Assembly: GCF_947623445.1 (NCBI RefSeq)
Contig: NC_135243.1
Span: 4,776,501 to 4,840,500, forward strand
Direction of reading: 5' to 3'
DNA from: Clavelina lepadiformis
Taxonomy: Eukaryota; Chordata; Ascidiacea; Aplousobranchia; Clavelinidae
Length of the DNA stretch: 64,000 nt
Shown here: in pieces, positions 57,338-64,000 of the stretch
Numbering within the stretch: the stretch's first letter is position 1
Layout of the letters: every line of letters starts with the position of its first letter
Made by a program: the position numbers and the translations under genes
Notes under the pieces: generated by a model
Told to the model about the DNA's origin: nothing
The model's input: the letters and a program-made list of their open reading frames with translations, nothing else
Database searches by the model: none

Positions 57338-60300
57338 CTATCTGGTACTCTCCCTAACACGATAGTAGAGAAAAGCCAGAGCCACGGCACGAAAGCCAAA
57401 CAGGAGAGCGAACATCAGACCGATGTCCCGGCCGAAATTTGACTGCACATAACATCATAGTATCAGGTCAAAGTGTGCATTTTGAGAAAACTATCTTGCA
57501 AAATACCATTATGACTAGTTTGGAAACTCACCTGGTGAAATCCAAGACTTGACAATACAGCCTGGCCGTTTTCGTACAGGCATGGACCAGGACTTGTGTC
57601 AATGAGTGTAGAGTTATAAGTGGCATTATATGCAGGACAACCTGAGGTGGAATGTTAGATAAGAAGACCATATGTTTTGCAATTGATACTTTTCATTTCT
57701 TATATGTGATTAATGACTCGTATGATAATTCATTGCTTACCCAAATAGCCAACGTATTCCCATTGATTAATGTTCAGGAGCTCATTGGTGTAAAAAAACC
57801 AAGACAGATACTTCAACCAGATCAGGTAGACTGGAATTTGGCTAAAATAAAAAAAATGTATTACAATTTAAATGTCCGTCTATAGATTGATTCTTTTTTA
57901 AAAGATAAAAACGTCTTGCTGTTGCTAAAATCAGTTGCTAAAAGTCCAACACATATTTCAAGCCCTATTCTCAACTTACGAAGCCGAGATGAAGAACCCG
58001 CCAAGCAACAGAAGCGGCATTAGTAGCGCCGGGCCAAGGGCAATGGCAACGCCAATGCTCGGTGAAAGACAAGCGATCATGTAGCCGTAAGACACGCAAG
58101 TGTTCGCCAAAAGAGCAAGAAAACCGTAGAAGATGAAAAATTTCGCGGCCGTTGGAAACAGACCTGTGAATAATGATGCTGTGTACAGGCCGAACGTTCG
58201 TTTTCAAAGTTTCAGAATAAATATTATTTTACACAATGCTACATTAATGCAAGTTAGTTTCATATCGTAAGTACAGAAAAAATTATAAGCGACAGAAAAG
58301 CTTAAACGTGGGGAATATTTTTCCTAAAACAACAACTCAAACCAACCGATGAACGTAGTAAATGTGATGTCTATGGATTTTATACTGACCGAACATAAAA
58401 TAGACGACAATGCTGTACACGAAGGGAAGCACAAGGTATGTTGGCAGATCGGCCAGGTTCTTTGATATGAAGTAAACCGCAGTGCTGTACATTCCGTTGA
58501 AATGTTCCCGTCGAAATATGGGTATTTCGGCAGGAAAAGCCTGAAATTGACAAAGCATTTGACGTAGGAAGCTGGTAGTTTGCATTCGTTTAAGTCAGGA
58601 CAGCAATTGTTTGTTTGTTTTATATTTGTTTCTTTTTTATCAGCAGTTGAAGACTTTTTAAGTTCTTGATTGCTAAAACGTCGCCTAAATGCTATAAAAA
58701 TCTTCGAAACTTACATTAAGGACTCCGATTGCGCTGGTGAAGGTTGTGTTTGTGATTACGAGGAAAAGAGAACCACATACAGTCATGACATCAGAGCTTA
58801 GGTAGGGTTTGTAGAAGTTTGGACGAAGGTAGACCAGACCAACGATGATAGCCGCAAACTGAATTAAACAAGATTTGTCAGGCTTAGAAGCAGTGTTTTT
58901 TATTTCGTGATGTCACAAAGACAATTTTCAAAACGAAAGTTATGCTATAAAAAATGACGCCATTCAGATTGGAGAAATAAGTTCAACATGTAGCCTGAAC
59001 AGCGCCCTAACCCTAAGTACAATAGCCGACAGTGTTGCGTAGTATTATAGTAATCGAAATATGCTTTAAACGCTATAGCAAAGAAAAAAGACTGCTGTAT
59101 TTACTAAGCTAAACACATACTTCACAAAAATAACAAATTAATAAACTTGTTATTACCAGTGTTTGAATAACTTTTACTCTGGTCAGTGTCGGGTTGCGGT
59201 AAGTTGTTTTGAATGCTCTGACGACACAAGCATGGCTCTGTTCAAAGAACCCGACGCGGTATCGCGGTTTTTTCTTCATTTCTCTGATTTCAACCTAATA
59301 AAACGTGTGTTCTACAAGTATCCTGAAAACCTCTTTTTAATTTCCAATAAACAGCTAGAAGGCTCTTATCTTTCAGGAGTTAATAATCTCCTTTACCATC
59401 ATTGCATTCCTGTCTTCGTGATTTTCTTCCAGTAAGCTTATTCTTTTTTTCACTTCCATGTTGTAGGAAGACGCGGTGTAGTTTTCGGCGAACTTTTCGA
59501 TAGTCTGCCTGTTGGCAGGAGTTAGTTAAATTCAAGTATAGCATATTATTTATAACCATTTGACTACGATTTTATCAAGCAGTGAATGCTATTTTATAAG
59601 CGCCAGCCAAACTTGGCTAGAAGTTCGTCATTGAGTTAAGAACTCAAAGTTAATTATGACCAAGGTGCTTGAAACAAACTATGCTAAGTATGCATAATCC
59701 AGAATGTAACAAACGCACTTTGAGGCTTCTTCATCGCCAGGGATGACGGAGATGGCCATGATGTAGTGGTCAGCGGGATTGTAGTTTGCTGGACACGAGT
59801 AGCCAATACTGAAAACATTTGAAATTACAAACGGATAATTAAAAACGACAAACTTCACACAATATAATTGTAAACATTTTATCATTCATTATGTTATTTA
59901 AAAAAAAGCATTTTAATTGATTTCCATAAGGTGGGTTATCATAATCACTTTGCGTAGTGAGTAATCGCATCTTTTGCGTCGCCGTGGAAAACGACTTGTC
60001 CCAAAGCAAGTAGAAGCAAGCGGTCGAAGAGTTCGAACACCTCAGAGCTTGGCTGATGTATCGTGCAAAGAACCGTGCAACCTGCAGGGGAAAATATATT
60101 CTTACACAACCCATAAACTGTGGTTTGGTTGTTTACTTCAAAAAAATATCACCTTGTTTGGAAACAGTCCGCATGCATTCAACGATGACCTTTGCCAGAT
60201 AAGAGTCGAGTCCAGAAGTCGGTTCATCACAGAAAAGGATGGAGGGGTTCGTAAGGAGCTATAAAGAAAAACAACGAACATTGCAACTCACAGCCCAAAC

Positions 60301-62837
60301 TGAAGTTAATCTCTGACGCCAGGTTAATGCGCCAAAAGAAACCAAGTTTTCTTTGTTGTAAAGTTTTAACAAAAAGGCTTTTTGTGACCTCTTTTAACTC
60401 ATGGGCATAAAAATAACGGGATTTTACCTCGGCTGCAAAACTCAGCCTCTTCATTTCTCCTCCTGAAATGGTTTTAGTTCTTCCCGGAGTCCCAATCTGA
60501 GTACCCTCGCACTTTTTCAACCCCATCTGCTTGATTACGTCATGAACGCGCTTGCTTCTTTCCTCATCAGTAGTGGAAGAATCCATCCGCAATCTTGCCT
60601 GAGGAGGAGAAGATAAATTATTATTCTCCAACAAAATATATCCTCTTTTGTCGTATATGGAAGAACTGATTACTTTTATATAAACCAAGAGTTCAGAGAG
60701 AATGCGATGTAAGAGTACCAGAGGCTTAGAGCCCAATTGACATATTTATGCATTGTATTAATGAAATATGTTTTACGAAATGTTTTAGGTCTTAAGGTGT
60801 TTAAGTGCAACTAAACTTGTAGCCTATTGTTTGAGTATCAATACACTGTAGCTTTTGCGACGCTTATCAAACAGCAATGAAGGAATTTAATAAAGGTAGT
60901 TTTTGCGTCACGGGAGAACCTGGCAACCATCAAATGAAATTTACGCAATGGGAGATCGTTCACTTTGCTTTATGTAACGTGTAAATACGTCAAACCAGGT
61001 AAGGTCGATGAACTTAATATTTGCAGATCAAAATATTTTGGTTGAAAACGGAAGCAGAAAAATACGAACCAAAAACGCTTCCATTAGGAACTAGTCAAGT
61101 GATACTTACAGTGAATGTGAGATGTTCTTTGACTGTCAGTTCTCCCATAAATAAGTCATCTTGCTGCACATAAGCTGATACACCGGTTATATTTGGTCCC
61201 AAGGCGACTCCATTACAGAGAATCTGAATACAAAGTTAGTGTAAATATGTCAAATTTATATATTAGCAAAAATCGTATAGGTCTATTACAAAGATACGTG
61301 ATGTTATGATACAGTAGATATTAAATCACCATCGTTAGAACATACAGCGGCAATGGTAACATTTGCAAGAAAAAGTATCGGATAATCCCAAAGTAAATGA
61401 ATTATTTTTGATTGTGACCATTTAAATGGCAATTGCTAAATGGAAATAATATTTCTTAATTAATAAGTTCTTCCCTGGTTAGCATATCGTTAAAAGTTTT
61501 TTCATTTAACGGTACAATAGTCTACACACGCTTTTCTAAACTGCATCGTAACTAGTTGGTAAAATTTATGGACCTACTTCTCCATCCACTTGAAGGTTTC
61601 TCCGGTTCCTCCAAGTTAGCATATTGAGCAAAGTTGATTTTCCTGCCCCGCTCGAGCCCATTATAGCCAGGAGTGACCCGGGTTCTGCATATCCGCTCAC
61701 TTGAGAGGAAATGGAAATATTTATGAAGAGAAGTACACAGAACGAAATTTAGCTAAACTTATAATATGTACCGATAAAGATCGATTGCTTTTATAATTCA
61801 TATGTTCATTGCATAAAAATATTGGAGAATGAGTTGGTATATGAAGAGACGATAATTAAAATATAGTGTTTTTTGCAAATTGTTATTAATACATAAAGAG
61901 TTTTTCAAAACATATCCGTAAAAAGGTTAAAAGCCGAGTCTTATTTTCGACAAGAAATAACCATTTTTACCTTCGTGGAGGATTTGCTTTCCATCTGCCC
62001 CTGCTCTTCCCAACAAACCTTTCTTGGGCATTGCTTTGACACTGACGTCAGTCCAGGTTAGTCGGATCCTTTTTGGCGATCCATCTCCACTAGGTGTCGC
62101 TGAGCTGAAAGAACTAAATGAGCTTCCACTGCTGCTGTTGCCTGGGCAATTAAAACAATGCCAATTATGAACTGAGGAAGGAATTGTTTGATGTTTATAA
62201 TTGTAAATTAATTTATAAAACACGTCACCCTTAAAGCCATGATAGATTTTTTGTCAAGCTATATCTGAAGAAGTTAGTAATTAGAGCAGACTTGTCTTAT
62301 ATGCGAAGAATTTTGCAGTGTTAGTTTTTACATTTATGCTTGAGTTAACATGAACAAAATTATATTTATATTACTGTGGTTTACCATGCAAAAGTTGCAA
62401 GCATTTTTTACACAGTTTGTTAATATCTAAAATTTCTAAAATATCGCTGGTTAAGAAGCAATATTCCTTCACTTTTAAGCGATGGCTAAACAGAGAGTTT
62501 ACTTACCTGAGTGTTTGCTGAAGTTTGTAGAAATTTGTATATCGTTAAAACCATTCTGTTTTGTGCTCTGCAGAAACACAAAAGATATAGATTTAAAAAA
62601 AACGAAATTATATTTGAAAATGAATCATGTTGACTATTTTGGTAAATTAATGTAAAAAAATGGAGCATAGCAAGTGTTATACCTCACCTTCAATTAAATT
62701 AATAACATTTCGACAGAACCTACTCAAAGTTTTTTTATTTAAACTGAAACTTTGACCATCCAATACGTATTTACCTCTACTGGGGTTAGCTTTGTCTCGT
62801 CTGCATCGTTCACATAAGCGAGGTTTTTTGAGCTCAT
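57338..62837 (-). CDS. White-like ABCG half-transporter, 17 coding exons
   Basis: Exons 5' to 3': 62837-62775, 62567-62507, 62141-61971, 61699-61578, 61223-61110, 60598-60428, 60258-60153, 60081-59949, 59808-59719, 59508-59397, 59294-59157, 58858-58715, 58540-58390, 58163-57980, 57841-57741, 57641-57532, 57442-57338; 691 residues. The nucleotide-binding domain has Walker [10 protein letters not shown] (113-121), Q-loop in AYVQQDDLF, signature ISGGE (221-225), Walker [13 protein letters not shown] (241-252) and H-loop TIHQPSSE (H278). [15 protein letters not shown] closes it. Six membrane helices follow, with [18 protein letters not shown] before the last extracellular loop, which has sequons at N626 and N630. 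Blocks such as [19 protein letters not shown] and the NPADHY region followed by VIPGDE resemble insect White more than ABCG1 or ABCG2. Family members dimerise and export small molecules, for White pigment precursors; the substrate here is unknown. Confidence 0.95.
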
Positions 62838-64000
62838 GATCACGAAAATTGGAGACTCTGTATAAATACCTCAAATGTCAGCAATTAAGTTTCTTCTCTG
62901 ATGCACAACTTGATTGCAGTACTCTTACAAAACAAATAAGAGTTAATAGGTTTATACAAAAATGTAACAAATTTCAATCATTATAAAAATAATTTCTCAT
63001 TTGAAGGACACAGCCTCATTGTAACATACTTTCTTCCTCCCTGAAATTAAAATCTGTCTAAAGATTTTATATAAGTGATCGACACAACACCTTCGCCAAG
63101 ATTGCATCTAACTTATACCAACAGGAGCTTTTCTCTTTGTCTCGGTTGAACTTACGTAACATATAGTGACGCAAAACGCAAGTAGAAAAAGTCAAAGTCT
63201 AAATGACAAAACGCTTTAACATGAAACCCTCCTGTGTTTAGTTGTGTGTCATTGTTTGATCTTGCTATTATACAAATATGTCGGTTGTCACGATCAAACA
63301 TGAGATGTTGGCCGTTGCCTGGAAAAATTATGGTAGGCTCCTCCAAGCTATTCCAATTAGGCATTCCTTATTTGTATTATGACAGAGCGTCGTGTTGTAC
63401 CTTTAGCACAGTGAACTTTGCCACACTGTATGGCCACTGTGACTATCGGTATATCGAAGTATTAGATAATTAGTTCATTGATTTAACAGTTTTATTTCCA
63501 AATTTCAAACCAAACTTGATACTGTATAATTAACCGGTGTACTGTAGGCCTATACATGTATACGAGATTGACCATCGTCACATCGCGCACGTTCGCTAGG
63601 TCTCTACTTATTACGTCTCACATTCCAGAGTTAATTACAAGACATTTTCAAGTCAGAAATACAGTGCACGCAATACAAGTGAAACATCGAATCAAGTGTG
63701 AGGAATAACGCACGCTTTCTTCTGTGACTATAGCAATCGTACTGTAAACAATCGATTTTTTGCAATAATGAATAGATCCGTTATATATGAGGTATTGTAC
63801 ATCGTTTTTTCTCAAAGGGACTGGAGAATGTATCCGTTATATACGATAATTAATTGATCCGTTATAAGCAAGATTACCATTCCGTGTTTGATTCTAAGTT
63901 TGTGCTTGTTTTCAAGTAAAATGTCTTAGAAAATACTAATGTGCTTATTTTGACTTGCGTGCTTATTTTTGTCTTACGTTTAGGGCAGAGGTCCCTACTT
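62838..64000. other. 5' flank of the ABCG gene and right window edge
   Basis: No gene supported; the 79- and 70-codon ORFs near 63.2-63.5 kb overlap on opposite strands and lack domain content. The minus strand has an acceptor-like TTTATACAG about 30 bases before the ABCG ATG. Three GATCCGTTATA-like repeats (63775-63875) and a hAT-like end at the extreme right edge are described separately. Confidence 0.45.
63775..63875. repeat. Three short direct repeats, possibly from a pogo-like element
   Basis: GATCCGTTATATATGAGGTA (63775), TATCCGTTATATACGATAAT (63831) and GATCCGTTATAAGCAAGATT (63856) share a CCGTTATA core. Similar CCGTTATAACCGAGG-type strings are typical subterminal sequence of Tigger/pogo elements; boundaries were not found. 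Confidence 0.4.

Noticed and set aside
60227-60736. 169-codon minus-strand ORF as a separate gene
   Set aside because: It is ABCG exon 6 plus read-through into both flanking introns.
1-64000. CRISPR arrays, rRNA genes and virus-derived elements
   Set aside because: Both strands were read for direct-repeat arrays, rRNA cores, and capsid, envelope or reverse-transcriptase motifs; none was seen.

Overview
The window looks like genomic DNA of a tunicate, most likely Ciona or a close relative. It is AT-rich. It holds introns with canonical GT-AG ends and a single CAS-family scaffold gene. It also has metazoan EDC4, RPAP1 and TSEN34 orthologues and a White-type ABCG transporter. The tunicate call is an inference from gene content and style; no species marker was seen. 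No virus-derived element, CRISPR array, rRNA or confident tRNA was found.

Layout. 1-4.7 kb: mostly non-coding, with a hAT-type non-autonomous element (1586-2500) and a possible first exon of a gene leaving the window to the left. 4.8-21.3 kb: four tandem same-strand genes for small secreted single-Reeler-domain proteins with predicted GPI tails. All have three exons with identical intron phases. A small six-exon gene for an unrecognised single-pass membrane protein (7872-8954) lies inside the cluster. The third Reeler gene carries decayed extra terminal-exon pieces in its second intron and a hAT MITE in its first. 21.8-22.8 kb (minus): TSEN34. 25.5-28.4 kb: two paralogous C2H2 zinc-finger genes with an unfamiliar shared N-terminal segment, plus two decayed fragments of further copies. 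29.6-33.2 kb (minus): intronless RPAP1. 33.2-38.8 kb: non-coding, with a roughly 380-bp repeat present twice. 38.8-41.2 kb: intronless CAS adaptor with a uORF just upstream. 42.7-56.3 kb: EDC4, reconstructed as 30 coding exons encoding 1404 residues, with hAT and pogo-like remnants in introns. 57.3-62.8 kb (minus): White-like ABCG half-transporter, 17 coding exons, 691 residues, convergent with EDC4.

Functional relations. TSEN34 (tRNA splicing), RPAP1 (Pol II assembly and import) and EDC4 (mRNA decapping) are housekeeping RNA-metabolism genes that happen to be neighbours; nothing suggests an operon. The Reeler cluster is the most dynamic part, with copies, relic exons and transposon insertions. 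It is the best candidate for a lineage-specific secreted or surface family. Exon models were made by eye; for the multi-exon genes every junction keeps the frame and the summed lengths are multiples of three.
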